The notes: generated by a model not told the origin, from the sequence alone. A stretch of DNA of 64,000 nt from Mytilus edulis (GCF_963676685.1 NC_092344.1:86148749-86212748); one strand, 5' to 3'. Counted from the stretch's first letter, positions 1 to 12,936 are shown. Numbers and translations: made by a program.

Positions 1-150
1 CTGGACCTCACTTCTGAGATGGGTATATGTTAATGGAATCCTTCTCTGAATACGGGACAAACATATTAGTAGTGGTAGACCCCAATGTCCAATGATCTTC
101 AATTTATACCGAATATTGACTGTAAAAAAAATGCTAACATTCCAATTTTC

Positions 151-316
151 AATAACAGTTAACAGCAAATACATTATCACAATAACAGATAACAAAAAAA
201 CTAAAAGCCCAATAACAGCTAACAAAGAATAAGACAATAACAGCTAACAGCAAATATATTTTCAAAATAACAGATAACAAAGAATTAAATTGCCCCATAA
301 CAGCATAACAGTTAAA
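151..316. repeat. Degenerate ~30-bp tandem repeat
   Basis: The motif AATAACAG followed by TAACA recurs about six times at intervals of 25 to 31 bases (near 151, 181, 211, 236, 266 and 297), separated by A-rich spacers. It has no coding potential. It looks like an old minisatellite. Confidence 0.6.
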
Positions 317-1358
317 CCCCTTGCCCCCCCTCGTATATATACATAAACGAGCAAGCAACCAGACAACACGGTTATGCAACAACAAACAATTTCAGCAGTG
401 AAATTCAAGTTGGGTGCATGCATGTCTACTCAGTCATTAGTTAATACTAAAACCTGCGTAAACTTTGAAATTTTAGAATGGTTTTGGAATATTAATTAAG
501 AAGTTACAACAGCTGAAAATGAATTTTGAATAAAAATAGTTGCTTTTGTATTGTGCTACATTATCTGTTTCCTTTCTTTAATATTGGTGTTGCTTTGTTC
601 ATTTTTGATACGTATATACTACAGAGGCAAGTAGACAAGAAATATGAAACACAAATTCTAATTGCAATTATCAAAAATATACATATGAACCAATACCTAT
701 ATGGCGTTTTTTCTTGATTTATCGCAAAATATGCAATCGTTTCTATATTTTTTTTTTACTAAACACATTGAAAAAAATAGATGTGGAATTCGTATACATT
801 GTATAAAGGACTTGACTATTGATTTGTTCCAGGAAAAAATAATTTCCGTTAATTCATATAGGCACTGGTTTAATATTTTCGAGTCATTTTGAGCATTATA
901 CTAGCAGATTTGAAACATATTTTAAAAAAAAATACACGAAAAAAATAGAAAGAAGAAAAAACACAATTTTTCCTACCTTTACAAGGAAAATTCCTAAAAT
1001 TTTAAATCTAACATTGTTTCCTCCAATAAAAGTTAAACAAGTATATAGCGCATGAAAGAAGCGATATATGTCAGATAAATAATTTTCGAATGGTATAAAT
1101 ATTAAAGTTTATGAGAAACAGTTTATGTTGATGTAATTTTCTGGTATAAAAATAATTATTTTTCAAACAGAGATGAAATGCTGGGACTCGCCAATTAATT
1201 ATTTTGTAATTTTATAATCAGATGTTATTGTGATTATAGAGAAGGAAGTCGGGCGAAATATTATTTAAAAAGATATTAAACGCTCTAATATATATAACAG
1301 CAACCCTATTCAAATAATCATCTGACTTTGATAATTAAGTTCATTCAGTAAGTAAAAT
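317..1358. other. Intergenic, no gene seen
   Basis: AT-rich spacer. The short open frames on both strands show no conserved motif, no sensible splice structure and no match to a family I know. Confidence 0.5.
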
Positions 1359-1383
1359 GGGGGGGGGGGGGGGGGGGGGGGGG
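1359..1383. repeat. Poly-G tract (25 G)
   Basis: An uninterrupted run of about 25 guanines in an AT-rich spacer. Similar tracts occur at 17402-17424 and about 45297-45311 on this strand, with C runs near 18339 and 33141. The exact length is likely unreliable in any assembly. Confidence 0.85.
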
Positions 1384-1589
1384 TTTAAAAAATTGATATT
1401 ATGTGTAAACTTCTGATGAAAAGTCAGATGTCCTGTGTTCTGACGGAATGGACAAGGAATCACGTAGTTGCTGCTGTGTAAAACCTGAATATCCTTATAT
1501 GAAAAAATTTCCCAGCATATGTATATATGAATACACAAGCATCACAGTCATTCTAATTGTAAATGAGACTTTCGCTTAAAAAAAAAAGT

Positions 1590-2230
1590 GAATTTAATTG
1601 CATTGCATAACATTGGCATTGCATTGCCTTGCAATTGTAATTGTAATAGTATTGCATTGCTATTGTAATTGCATTGAATTGAATTGAATTGAATTAATTG
1701 AATTACATTGCATTGAATTGAATTGAATTGAATTGAATTGAATTGACTTATAATTGCAATCGTAGTTGTATTGCTATTGATGTGATATTGCTATTGTAAA
1801 TGTATTGCTATTGTAATTGTAATTGTATTTCTATTGTAATTATTATTGTATTGCTATTGTTATTACATTGCATTGCAATTGTAATTCCTATTGTAATTGC
1901 AACGTATTGCATTGTAATTGTATTGCTACTCTTATTGTATTGTAATTGTAATGCTATTGTTATTGCATTGTATTGAATTGTAATTGTATTGATATTGCAA
2001 TTGTATTGATATTGCAATTGTATTAATTTTGCTAGTAATTGTAATTGTATAGCTATTGTTATTACAATGCATTGCATTGCAATTATAATTGTAATTGTAT
2101 AGCTATTGTTATTACAATGCATTGCATTGCAATTATAATTGTATTGATATTGTAATTGCAATGTTTGGCATTGTAACTGTAATTGTATAATTATAGCTAT
2201 TGTATTTGTAATGCTTTGCATTTTGTCAAT
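1590..2230. repeat. ATTG/AATTG low-complexity block
   Basis: About 640 bases made almost wholly of ATTG, AATTG, TATTG and CATTG words, including a clean GAATT run near 1678-1745. The bottom-strand open frame here (1808-2245) encodes only Q, L, I, T, N and C residues, so it is a repeat artefact. I read it as a degenerated microsatellite. Confidence 0.85.
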
Positions 2231-2865
2231 ATCAGCTTGAACCAATAGATGAATTAATACCTAATGTCAGAACTTATTTACCTCCGACGTTCTCTTTCGG
2301 AACTCCAATTTGAACCATGCGTGAAAGTGAACACTACATTCAATACTAAATGTAAGAAAATAAAAAGTGCTATTTGGTTAAAAAGAATCACAAATTATTA
2401 GTTTTGTCTATCACTTTGAAGATTATAGTAGCAGGATTTTATTCTCTGAAAATAATTGCAATAGAGCAGACTAGCTGGGATAAGAGTCCCAGAATCGCTT
2501 GACGCAAAATATTCACCGTTTCCGATTTCATTATTATTGTACTACATCCGGTTTTTACTTTCACTTTCTGTTTCTCGTATCTACACTGGTTTTTGTCAGC
2601 TGAGTAGTCACTGTGGTTCGCATTATTTAAACTAACTTCTAAGAGTACAGTCTAAAGGTTTGGATATTTTACATAATACAAATTTACGTTTCATCTTGTG
2701 ACTGTATCCAGAAATTACCGTTTTCTCATGTTGTCTTAATTTCGATGTAACACTTTTAGTTTCCATTCTGTGTTTGTTTTTTTAGATCTAGATGCATCTT
2801 TATTTACAAAATACACCTATTTAATTTTGAATCCATATTGTATCATATAGACAAATGGAGTTAAA

Positions 2866-2945
2866 CCGACCTTAAAAACCATCCATGATTCTGTAATGAG
2901 GAGTACCGACCTTAAAAACCATCCATGATTTTGTAATGAGGAGTA
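2866..2945. repeat. 40-bp direct duplication
   Basis: Two adjacent 40-base units (2866-2905 and 2906-2945), each starting CCGACCTTAAAAACC and ending GAGGAGTA. I see a single C/T difference between them. The duplication is therefore recent. It lies in the spacer upstream of NitFhit. Confidence 0.9.
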
Positions 2946-4478
2946 CCCGATTCACCTCTATAAATATCAAATAACTGATGTTTTGTTTTATTTCTTCAAA
3001 TAATTAAAACAATTTGACAATAATCCATGCATATTTTTTTTTTTTTTTTTAAATGGATGCCAGAAACATTTTTTAACTGTTTATTTTGAAAAGTTGACCT
3101 TTTTGTGGACGTTGCATACATGGCATAGTGGCATATCGTCGTGTCATATGTTTTCGTATCATCCATATTTCATCGGTTTGGATTGCACACGCATATATCG
3201 TTACGGTTTTTCGGTTTTTATATTTAGAACAACAACACCACTACAACTTGACAAATTTAAACCATATTCAAAGTCGCTTTTAAAGACGTTAGAACAAATT
3301 TAATAAAACTAACATATTTAGCCATTTTTATATAATGTCAAAAATATGCATCACTAGAATAGTTGTTGAAAAAAATTCTGAAAGGTTAAAAATAAAGTCC
3401 AGACATGTTTTTTGGCTGTTAGACACAGGATCTTCAAGAAATGTGACTGTCATGTGTTCTTTCAGCTGTTTTAATTACAAACCAGCGAGTTAAAATTAAT
3501 AGGGTGCATATATAAAATGGTTGTTCAACCTCCATTCATTCAATATTCTATTGACAATTTTTTTTAACTATCCTTAATACATAATAAAGATGAAAAAAGT
3601 CTTAGCTTTTCACATTTAATCATATATTTTGAAAATTGCATTTTAATTCCTCAAAATAATGTCTTTAGTAGAAACCTGGTGCCAATCTGAAAAAAAAATC
3701 ACAATGTTACAATTTCAGCACATGAAACATCAACTAAAACTATTTACAAGTGAGCTTTAGTACTGAAAAGAATTAAACATTTTTTGGGGGATTGAAGCAT
3801 TTATAGAAAATACTCATTTCCGGATTTTAAATTCATTTCCTGTCAGTGTACTGATCCAGTTTCTTCTTCATACGAAAACATATGACGCTGTTTTTTTACA
3901 TACGATTTTAGCAAAATAATCGGAAACAGTAAAAAATCGTAGTAAGCCTTGACAAAATAATTCAAATACCTAAAAACATTCGACAGAACATGCCTTTTAA
4001 AGTTTGAAAACAAATGTGAATAAAAAATCAACAGTGAAAACCGTAAGCAGTGAAAATTGTTGTTAGTACGAAAACACAACACGAGGATACTGTACATTTT
4101 ATTTTTTAGAGTAAATTGTTAATCTGTTGATACTGTGAATGTTTTGTGCATATTTAAATATAGCTATGTCGACACGAAAGAAAGACCTGCATATTGTCAA
4201 ATGATAAAAATACAAATTGTTATTCTCTAAGAAAACATGTCATGCATGTAATACTTCTGCTTCAATTTTTGCTGATGTCACTGATTTTGGTATAAATTTT
4301 CATGCAACATTGTCATTGTTACCGAAAATTATAAAAACAATGCATTATCTCATTTATTTTGTGTAAAATGAACAATTGAATTCTGTCAAAATAGGTGATT
4401 TTGAAAATATTTTCATATGATAAATTTAAGATATTCTGTATTGAGAGTTTATTATGTTTTATAGTAGATGTACTACAG
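2946..4478. other. Upstream spacer of NitFhit, no gene seen
   Basis: AT-rich sequence with no recognisable coding exon. It probably contains the NitFhit promoter and 5' UTR, but I cannot point to a specific core-promoter element. Confidence 0.4.
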
Positions 4479-4559
4479 ATGAAGATTATTTTTCATAGTA
4501 TAAGAACATTGTGTAAATATCATAGTTTAACATTTGTACCTTATAAATACCTGTCAACA

Positions 4560-7500
4560 ATGTCTACCGTTGATGCCAGTAAGCTAAAACAGCCTAATCC
4601 TATCATTGGAGTGTGTCAGTTGACCTGCACAGTGGATAAAGACAAAAATTTCCAGATTTCTAGAAGTTTGATAGAAAGGGCAAAAAGCAAAGGTGCAAAG
4701 GTTTGTATTGAGGAGTTGCAATAAATAAAGAGTGATAGACAATATAAGACAATAAGACAATATTTTATTCGCACAAACACATTTACATTAAATGGTTATG
4801 GCATATAACACCAGTACTCCAAGGTTTGTTTTTAAGGCACAATAATCCTAAACTGAAGTGTCAGAACCATGTTTTTAAAATTCATTCTCATCAGTCTTGA
4901 TTTGACTAAGCACTTTTGAATCTGTCTTAATGTACTCCAAAATAAGGGCATCACATGTTACGAGGAATATATATTGAAAAGCTTTCATTTACTACAGTAT
5001 AGATCAACCATAAAAAAATCATGAATGCTTAAGGAAAGAGGTAGACAATACCAAAGAGACGTTCAGAAACAATAATTGTTTATAGAAAAAACAGAAAACC
5101 ATAATCAAAAGAAAAACAGACAAACAAATCTAGAAAGCGCAGAAAGGTTAATAATGAGCAACATGAACACACCAAACGTATCAAGTATACATTAAAGGGG
5201 ATATGAGATGGACATTAATGAGGAAATTACTCAATAATACCAAAAAAATCCACAGAATAAAACGTTTCTTTGATTTTTAGATGGTATTTTTACCAGAAGC
5301 AGTAGATTACATTGGAGAATCTAAACAACAAAGTATAGACATGGCAGAGGATCTAAACGGTATAACTATATCCAAATATCAAGATTTAGCAAAACAGCTT
5401 GGAGTATGGATATCAGTTGGAGGATTCCACCAGAAGGTAAAATTAATAACATTATATCAGTTGGGGTGTTCCACTAGGAGGGAAACAAGAAGTTTTATTA
5501 GCTGGTAACCAAATATGAATCCACCTTTATGATTTATTTTAAATTCAGTATATTTTAAAGGTCATTGTTTTTAATTAACGTCATTGTTTTTAATTAAGTT
5601 TAACGTCTGAGCTGATACCTAGATAACTGTCATTTAATAGCTCAGCCTCATGAATCGTGTAAATACATGTATGTAGAGTAGGTGAGCATTCAATGAAAAG
5701 TTGGACACTGTGACTAACATTTCATGCTTCATTGGCATAAATAGAGTTGTTGTATATATATAGTATTTATGTGAATATAAGTAATAGGACTTCTTCTTTG
5801 ACGAGGGTCATCATTAGGGCAAAGTTTTGACCATTGGTTAAGTTGAAAGTTCTTATCTCGTGTCTCAGTACTTATTAGACTGAAGATCATTTAAATGTGT
5901 GAAGAGATGAATAGGTTATTTTGACCAAATTATATATTTCCTTTTTATATTTATTCAATTAAACTTATTGTGAATAACAAGAAAACCCATGTGCTTGTAA
6001 ATAATTTAAGTTTTAAACTATGTCTATGCCTTATATTTAGTATGTAAAAAAGGATAACTTAAATTAAGAATAATCACCTCATGAAAGCTGGCATATATAT
6101 AAGAGAGAAAATTCGACTGAAACACTATAAAATGTCTATGCATCCCTACAGAGTATAGAAGGGGTTTCAAGAGCATGCACATGAGACAACACTTGAAATC
6201 TCAGGACAAATTCCATACATCTGTCACCGCCCACCGGAGTTATAGCCCTTTATTAGTTATAAGAAGAGAAAAAGTATTCTTAGTTTTATACATGCATCAA
6301 TATTTCAGGTTAAAGAAGAGAAAAGATTGCTGAACACACATGTGCTGATAGATAACAATGGTGAGATACAATCTACCTACAGTAAAGCTCATTTATTTGA
6401 CCTTGACATTCCAGAGAAGGTCAGACTATGTGAGAGTGATTATACTGTTCCAGGAGACACAATGGTATCACCAGTGGAAACTCCTTTTGGCAAAGTTGGA
6501 CTTTCTATTGTATCTTTTCTTTCTAGAATATCAAGATGACAGGCCAATTTTGTTTCAGTTTCTGAACATCTTACAAATGATTATGCCATTTTTAAATGAT
6601 ATAGAAAACCAAAACTATATAATATATTGTTAGATTTAGTGCAACTTTCTAGTAGTTCTATTAATCATGGACATATATCTCTTGATTACTAGTCTTTGTC
6701 TTAATATTTACTCTCTAAGTTTGTAAATTTAGATAGAACTGTTTAATATGCTCCTTAATACAGGCTATATCACTCTCTTTGAAGAATATTTGCAAATGTA
6801 GACATTTTATATATGAAACTAGTACAGTCATCCTGCAATTTCTGTCAATATAAGGACTATATAACAATGACAATTAAGACAACAGACAATTAAATGAATC
6901 TAAGTTTTGTAGGAAACATTGACATGGATTTTTTCCTTAATTTAGTTAGTGTTATGATTTAAGATTTCCAGAAATGTCTACTGCCTTAGCTAAGGAAGGA
7001 GCGGATATACTGACATATCCTTCAGCATTCACAGTACCAACAGGGATGGCTCACTGGGAAGTAGGTAATAAATAAGTACCCCTTAGCATGCACAATCCCT
7101 ACAGGGATGGCTCACTGGGAAGTAGGTAATAAAGAAGTACCCCTTAGCATGCACAATCCCTACAGGGATGGCTCACTGGGAAGTAGGTAATAAAGAAGTA
7201 CCCATTAGCATGCACAATCCCTACAGGGATGGCTCACTGGGAAGTAGGTAATAAAAACATATCCCTCTTGTTTCACAGTCCTAACATAGATATTTTTCTA
7301 GGAAAAGCTAGGAAGTAGCCTACTCATTGAGGTCTAAGGGTGACAAGGGATTGCTGATTTTTTGTTAGCGTTACACGTGAAAGTCAAATTATTGTGCCGT
7401 GAACCGGGAAATGAAGTCTAGTGGGAAACAGGAAATTACAAAAAAATGAGAATTGCTTACATGCATAGTGTAAGTGGGATACAGTAACCTGACAAAACAG

Positions 7501-10500
7501 TATGCGGGATCTGGGATCAGAACCCCCCAATGAGACCCCCTTATAACGAGGTTACCCTTAGCATTCTAAGTCCCTATAGTGATTGCTAAATTTATAAATG
7601 TATATCATATCAATGTACTCCTCTAATCCTTTAATGTGAAATTCATATTTTCTAATGAAAATGTTGACTGAGGGATTAAGGACTAAGCAATTTTCTTCAA
7701 ATTTTCATCTTCATCTTCAGATGGAAAAACAATATTAAACAATAAATTTATCTTTTTTTAAAAAAAACCAAGAAAGTGTGATCATATGGTAATAATCATA
7801 ATATGTTTTAGGTTTTATTACGAAGTAGAGCTATAGAGACACAGTGTTATGTGGTAGCAGCAGCTCAGACTGGGAAACATAATGAAAAAAGACAATCCTA
7901 TGGTCATGCTATGGTATTTTTTTTTAATATATATATGATAAGGGGATGTGGTATACTTATATATATATATATGATAAAGGGATGTGGTATACTTATATAT
8001 ATATATATGATAAAGGGATGTGGTATACTATCTATACCTAGTATCATATGAATAAACGGTAGTATGTAGAATGCAACAGTGAGACAGCAACTCAATGAAA
8101 AAAAAAGTTGTGATGAAATGTAACGACGTTTGGAGATTACAAGCTCTACATTAACCAGTCTTAAAAAGTTGTGGATACATTTGACTGATAAAATTGAGAA
8201 TGGAAGACGGGAATGTGTCAAAGAGAAAAAAATCTGAAGGCCACCAATGGGTCTTCAATACAACGAGAAAATCCTGCACCTGGATGCTATCAACACTACA
8301 TTCCCAAGAGACAAAAATAAAGAATACCACAAAGATTACCATTTTTCTTGTTATACCAGTAAGTTCACCTGATTAGAAAAAAATCAGCATAATAAAGTTG
8401 TGTCTAGACATTGATAGATTTAACCTTTAAAATCATAGAAAGAGTACTGTGAATTCACTATTATTGGACACCAATTTTTGTTGGTTTTGTTGGAACAGGT
8501 GAACCACGAATTTAAATGTTCAACAAATTGCAAATTTTATTTAGACCTTGTATGCAGACAGTTTTCCTCCATCTACAAAAATTGATACCCACGAAAATAA
8601 ATGAATCCACAGTATGTAGATAGACTAGAACAACAAAACACTTGAATCACAAAATAAAAGATAACTGGTATCAGGTTTTCTGAACGTTTGGTGGTTGTAG
8701 TTAAAGTCATACACTTGTAATAAGGAATATTTTCTTTTATTGTAATAATTGTGTTCTTATTTCATGTTCTTTTCATTGAATTACACACTTGCCCTTTAGA
8801 AATATCAATGAAAGAATTGTCCAGAATATGTATGAAATATTTGCCACTGGACGTAAAGAAACCAATGATCACTCAATCAATAAAAGAATAGTACAACTTC
8901 ATAGTATTTACATTACCTGTAAACATTCATACAGCTGTATTAGCAGAATTGATATTTTACTAATACAGGTAGTAGATCCCTGGGGAGCAGTAATTGCACA
9001 GTGTAGAGAAGGTACAGATGTATGTGTAGCAGAAATAGATCTTTCCTATCTCAAAAGTGTCAGAGCCAACATGCCAATATGGAGTCATAGAAGACCAGAC
9101 TTGTACGGAGAAATACAAAACTTATCAAAAAGTAATTTAACTTAACATTTTTATGATTCTTAAATGGCACTGGGGTGTCATAAAATAATAAATTATTATT
9201 ACAATATACATGTATTACTGGTACATTAAAGTTGAGGTATTAAAAAATACAAGATGAAAGTAGATGCATTTATTGCTCTTGGTAAAATTTAGGTTCTCAA
9301 TCTGAAGTTTCTATTAAACGCAATAATGACTATTGTTTTGTCCTTATCTTTTAAACATTGTGTTGTGCATAATTTTTCATGTTTGTAAGATTCCATTAAT
9401 TTTTGTGTTCACTTGTCAGAAAATTGAATATATAAATAAATTGTAGATTCTTCTAAGAATACAGTTATTTTGAAGACCCATTGGTGGCCTTTGGCTGTTG
9501 TCTGCTCTATGGTCGGGTTGTTGTCGCTTTGACACATTCCCCATTTCCTTTCTCAATTTTATTTCCTTGGAAATTTCATTTAACCCACATATTTCTTTTC
9601 AGGTCCAGGCTGTGATATTGATAGTGAAGAGAAGTACCAGTTTGGACATTGTTGGATTAAAAACACTCAAGTTTTCTATAAAACCAAATTAAGTTATGCT
9701 TTTGTGAATATAAAACCTGTTTTTCCTGGTCATATCCTTTTAAAAATTCAGATAAAAGTGCTCAGTAGGTGGAGGTTGTGAAATTGACAAAACATTTCTT
9801 ACTGTCATTAGTAACAATTGCACCACATACAAACAATTATAAGATCTCTGACTTTTCTCTGCTGTCAAAATTTTAAGAGAATACAGGAGTTCCAAACAAA
9901 ATGGAGAACATGTATAATCATACCTAACCTTGAAAAACCTTACCCTAGCACAGAACAAACCCATACTATAAATTAGCTCAACTCTAAAAAAACAAGGACC
10001 CTGTAGTAAAGGAGGGTCATAGTTGACTAAATATTCAGACATGAAAGTTTTGGCTCATAAAAAAATGCAAATTCTGAATAAACATGAATCTTAAATGATA
10101 TAAACATACAACAAATTTTCTTCAAAATCCCTGAAATTGTTATAAAATTTTATTACTGTGGTGAATCAAATACTGTTTTGTTCTGTAAATCTGTCAGTTT
10201 TAGATTGTTGTACCTCTATACTGCATTTTTTTTCTTGAAACAAATTATAGCAATTCTTATCCTTAACTTTAATGCACATGTATTAGTTGCACCTTTACGT
10301 CTAGCAGAGAGACTGTGTGACTTGTCACCTACAGAAATATCAGATGTGTTCAACACAGTTCAGACTGTTTCTAATGTAATAAAAAAACATTTCAATGGGA
10401 CATCACTGACAGTTGCTGTTCAGGATGGCAAAGATGCTGGACAAACAGTTAAGGTAACTTATCAATGTATTTACAACAAGAATGTGTCAATAGTACATGG

Positions 10501-11946
10501 ATGGCCCATTCACACAATCCTTTGCTATGTTCAGTGGCTTGTAAAAGGAGTAGGTTCAGTAAGACCCCTTTTTGGGCCCCAAAATATAACAGTTTTACAA
10601 AATTGTGAAAATGTAATCTTTTATCTATTTATTGGAAAGTAGAATACTTCTGCTACACAAATATGAGCTGTTTTTGACAATTCAATGCACATATATTGGG
10701 TACTAACATCATTAAGTCATGCTAAATTACTGAAATCTTCACAGTTTTAGCATTTTAGTTAAATTTTAGACGGTTTCTGTCTTAAATGAAAGTGGCCGCA
10801 TTCATGTTCATTCATATTATTGAAATGTTAGTTGTATTTGATGATAATACATAACATATATAAAGGTTGACAAAAAACTTCTGAAAAGTGACGATTTTTT
10901 GCATAATAGATTTTTCATATTTAAGCTTGAATCTGAGCGTTTTTAATGTCTTAATCAGTTAAAATCTTTCACCTAAACTAATTGAATCAATTGAAATAGA
11001 CACTTAAGTGTTTAAAAAGTGTCCAAAATATTTCGTTAGACGAATCCGGAATTTGAGGCCAAAATCGGCCCTTACCTGACCTACTCCTTTGGGTAAAAAC
11101 TCTAATTTGGCATTAAAATTAGAATTATCATATCATACAGAACATGTGTACTACATTTCAAATTATTTGGACTTCAACTGCATCAAAAACTACCTTGACC
11201 AAAAACTTTAACCTGAAATGGGATAGACAGATGGATGAATGGATATACAGACAGAAAAACATAATGCCCCTAGTTGTGTCATATGGATAGATAAAACTAT
11301 AATTTTGTGACTAAACTGTACAAAGAAAGCAATTCAGTTGAAAGAAAGTTGAAAGCTCTCATCTTTTTCTTTTTAGTAAATTATGTCCTTGAAATGTAAA
11401 TAATAAAGACAAGTGATTGTGTTTTGTACAACCATGACAACTCTGGCTGTATTTTACAATTGTAATATAACCAATTTGGCTTTTTTTCAGCATTTTCATG
11501 TTCACATCCTACCAAGAAGAGAGCAAGATATTCCAAATAATGATGATATATATCATGAGGTATGCATTATTAACTAAGTTCTTTAATGAGGCACACTTTT
11601 CACATTTTAATTTGAAATCTAATGTTGAAACTTATGTAAAAAATGATACAGGGTAAACATAGACAATGAAAAATACTACCCAAGAAGTGATACATTCAAA
11701 AGATTAGACCATCAACTGAACATGACCTTTTTTAAGTTATTAGTAAACTTTTATAAATACAGTGTTATTTAATTCAAGTTATCATTGCAGTTTCTTAAAA
11801 AAAATATTTATGAAAAGCATATTACCGTTTTTGAATTTTATTTACAGCTTGAGAAGCATGATAAGGTCATGTTACAGTCTGATATGAGATCTGAAGAAGA
11901 AATGGAGAAAGAATCAAGAGAATTACGAAAGTATTTCAACCTATAG
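4560..11946 (+). CDS. NitFhit: NitFhit: nitrilase-Fhit fusion protein, 10 exons
   Basis: Exons: 4560-4700, 5281-5436, 6309-6509, 6950-7060, 7812-7913, 8969-9131, 9603-9731, 10278-10453, 11491-11559 and 11848-11946. They join in frame to about 448 residues, close to fly and worm NitFhit. The N-terminal half is a Nit1-type carbon-nitrogen hydrolase. Its Glu-Lys-Cys triad is intact and lies on three exons: E in FLPEAVDY, K in [11 protein letters not shown] in CYDLRFPE. Nit1 is known to hydrolyse deaminated glutathione. The C-terminal half is Fhit, a diadenosine-polyphosphate hydrolase, with FGHCWI, the NGTSLT segment and the histidine triad HFHVHIL; it ends RKYFNL. All junctions are GT-AG except exon 7 to 8, which fits only AT-AC. 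An in-frame ATG at 4479 would add a basic, acid-poor N-terminus that could be a mitochondrial presequence. The fusion joins two genes that are separate in vertebrates. Confidence 0.95.
5028..5185 (-). repeat. Fragment of retroelement 3' tail, reverse orientation
   Basis: In NitFhit intron 1. The reverse complement resembles the tail that follows the dead reverse transcriptases near 18950-19165 and 32820-33000: it shares 'gtttgtctgttttt', and the 'ctctt' and 'ggtat' words keep the same order. Divergent copy. Confidence 0.45.
7025..7256 (+). repeat. 61-bp tandem repeat built from the 3' end of NitFhit exon 4
   Basis: The last ~36 coding bases of exon 4 (ending GGGATGGCTCACTGGGAA) plus the adjoining donor GTAGGTAATA are repeated: copies start near 7025 (real exon), 7086, 7147 and 7208, the last one partial. 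Units 2 to 4 are nearly identical. Each unit carries the same 5' splice site, so the intron begins with three decoy donors. Confidence 0.9.
7935..8042 (+). repeat. 36-bp tandem repeat, three copies
   Basis: Units begin ATGATAA(A/G)GGGATGTGG at 7935, 7971 and 8007 and are joined by a TA dinucleotide run. The array starts about 20 bases after the exon 5 donor of NitFhit. Confidence 0.85.
8186..8290 (+). repeat. Interspersed repeat fragment ('gaatggaa..gggaatgtgtc' family)
   Basis: Contains GGGAATGTGTCAAAGAG and 'ggccaccaatgggtcttcaa'. The same block occurs inverted at 9466-9572 and 58070-58165, and in the same orientation but more diverged at 45836-45970. I recognise it as a common dispersed repeat of mussel genomes. 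Confidence 0.7.
9466..9572 (-). repeat. Interspersed repeat fragment, reverse orientation
   Basis: Reads 'gaagacccattggtggcctt', then a GGTTGTTGTCGCTTTGACAC block and 'cccatttcctttctcaattt'. It is the inverse of the 8186-8290 copy. It ends about 30 bases before the acceptor of NitFhit exon 7. Confidence 0.7.
9732..10277 (+). other. U12-type AT-AC intron of NitFhit (intron 7)
   Basis: The intron begins ATATCCTTTT at 9732 and ends TGCAC at 10277. The branch-site-like TCCTTAAC is at 10260-10267, putting the branch adenosine about 11 bases from the 3' end. These match the known minor-spliceosome consensus (/ATATCCTT, TTCCTTAAC, AC/). Removing exactly this segment joins CCT GGT C to AT GTA TTA GTT, giving [10 protein letters not shown], which follows Fhit without a gap. 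No GT-AG choice restores that frame. Confidence 0.9.
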
Positions 11947-12936
11947 ACTGAAATGAAATGGAAAAGCCAATGGATACTTGTTGCAATATATTAGTGTTAC
12001 TTTGTTGATCTCAGTTATTCAGATCTCCTTTTATTAAACAGAAATGCAAAGTATCTTATACTCAGACATACAAATGAACATTGTGAACAAATAAAAATGT
12101 TGCCCTCTTTAATTTGAGGAACCGATCACTTTAAGAATATGGATAAGTTTATGGTTAGGGTCAAGTAAGATGAAATTTGACAAAAACGTTCGGGTTGACT
12201 TACTATAAGTCACCCCTGGTTATGATAATAATTAGGGATAGTAATAATTTAGATTCATGTTTTACTGAAGCAAGGATTGTTTAGTAATTGGGTTGTCATC
12301 CAGTTGTTAAGGAGTGGGTCCTCTCCTCCACCAAATAGGGCTGTAAATAGTAAAGAACAAAAAAATCAGTTGCATTATTGAAGTTGCATGTTATAGTTTA
12401 TTAGCAGATATCATGAAAAGTTTCATTTAAAAAATTATGTACAGTACATTAGGTTGATAATATAAATATAACTCAAGAATTTCCTCAATTTTAACAAGAA
12501 CAACAAAGATTTCAAAATGATTTTTGATTGTAATCAGATTTTATTTTAAGTATTGCATTTTAAGAGTGGGTACTTATTACAGATTTTGTTAGGCAGAGTC
12601 GCATTGTTTTAAAAGGAGGTTTTAAGATGTTTTTTATGCTCGTTATATTCTTTTTAAAAGGTGTACATGAGAGTATTTCATTTTGCTATTGCTTTAGCAA
12701 TAAAAATATTGAAAGCAATTTAAGTGTTTATTTCTTCATCATTGCATTAATATTATGGGTAGACATATGTCTACGTTAGTAGAAGTAAGTAAGTAGATTT
12801 TATATAGGAATCTAAACAAACTGAAAATATTGCTTGTTTTATCTTTCATGTTGTCTAGGTTATAACTTGTAAGGCTTCTTTAAAATAAATGTAAGACAAG
12901 TTTTCTTTATATGGTACATTTCACTGACGAATGAAC
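11947..12936 (+). other. NitFhit 3' UTR and flank
   Basis: Non-coding AT-rich sequence. AATAAA at 12090-12095, about 145 bases after the stop, is the best poly(A) signal; others follow near 12709 and 12885. No other gene seen. Confidence 0.6.

Noticed and set aside
1359-1383. Poly-G tracts as G-quadruplex regulators
   Set aside because: They are homopolymer runs in spacer or repeat DNA and are likely unstable or mis-sized. Nothing ties them to a gene.
1808-2245. 145-codon bottom-strand open frame
   Set aside because: It lies wholly in the ATTG low-complexity block and contains almost only T, I, Q, N, L and C residues.
9740-10042. 100-codon bottom-strand frame
   Set aside because: It lies inside the U12-type intron, opposite to the gene, without a motif.
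9732-10277. GT-AG alternative for the NitFhit exon 7/8 junction (donor at ~9758, acceptor at ~10250)
   Set aside because: Donor and acceptor phases do not match, and it would insert hydrophobic residues into the Fhit core. The AT-AC choice is exact.
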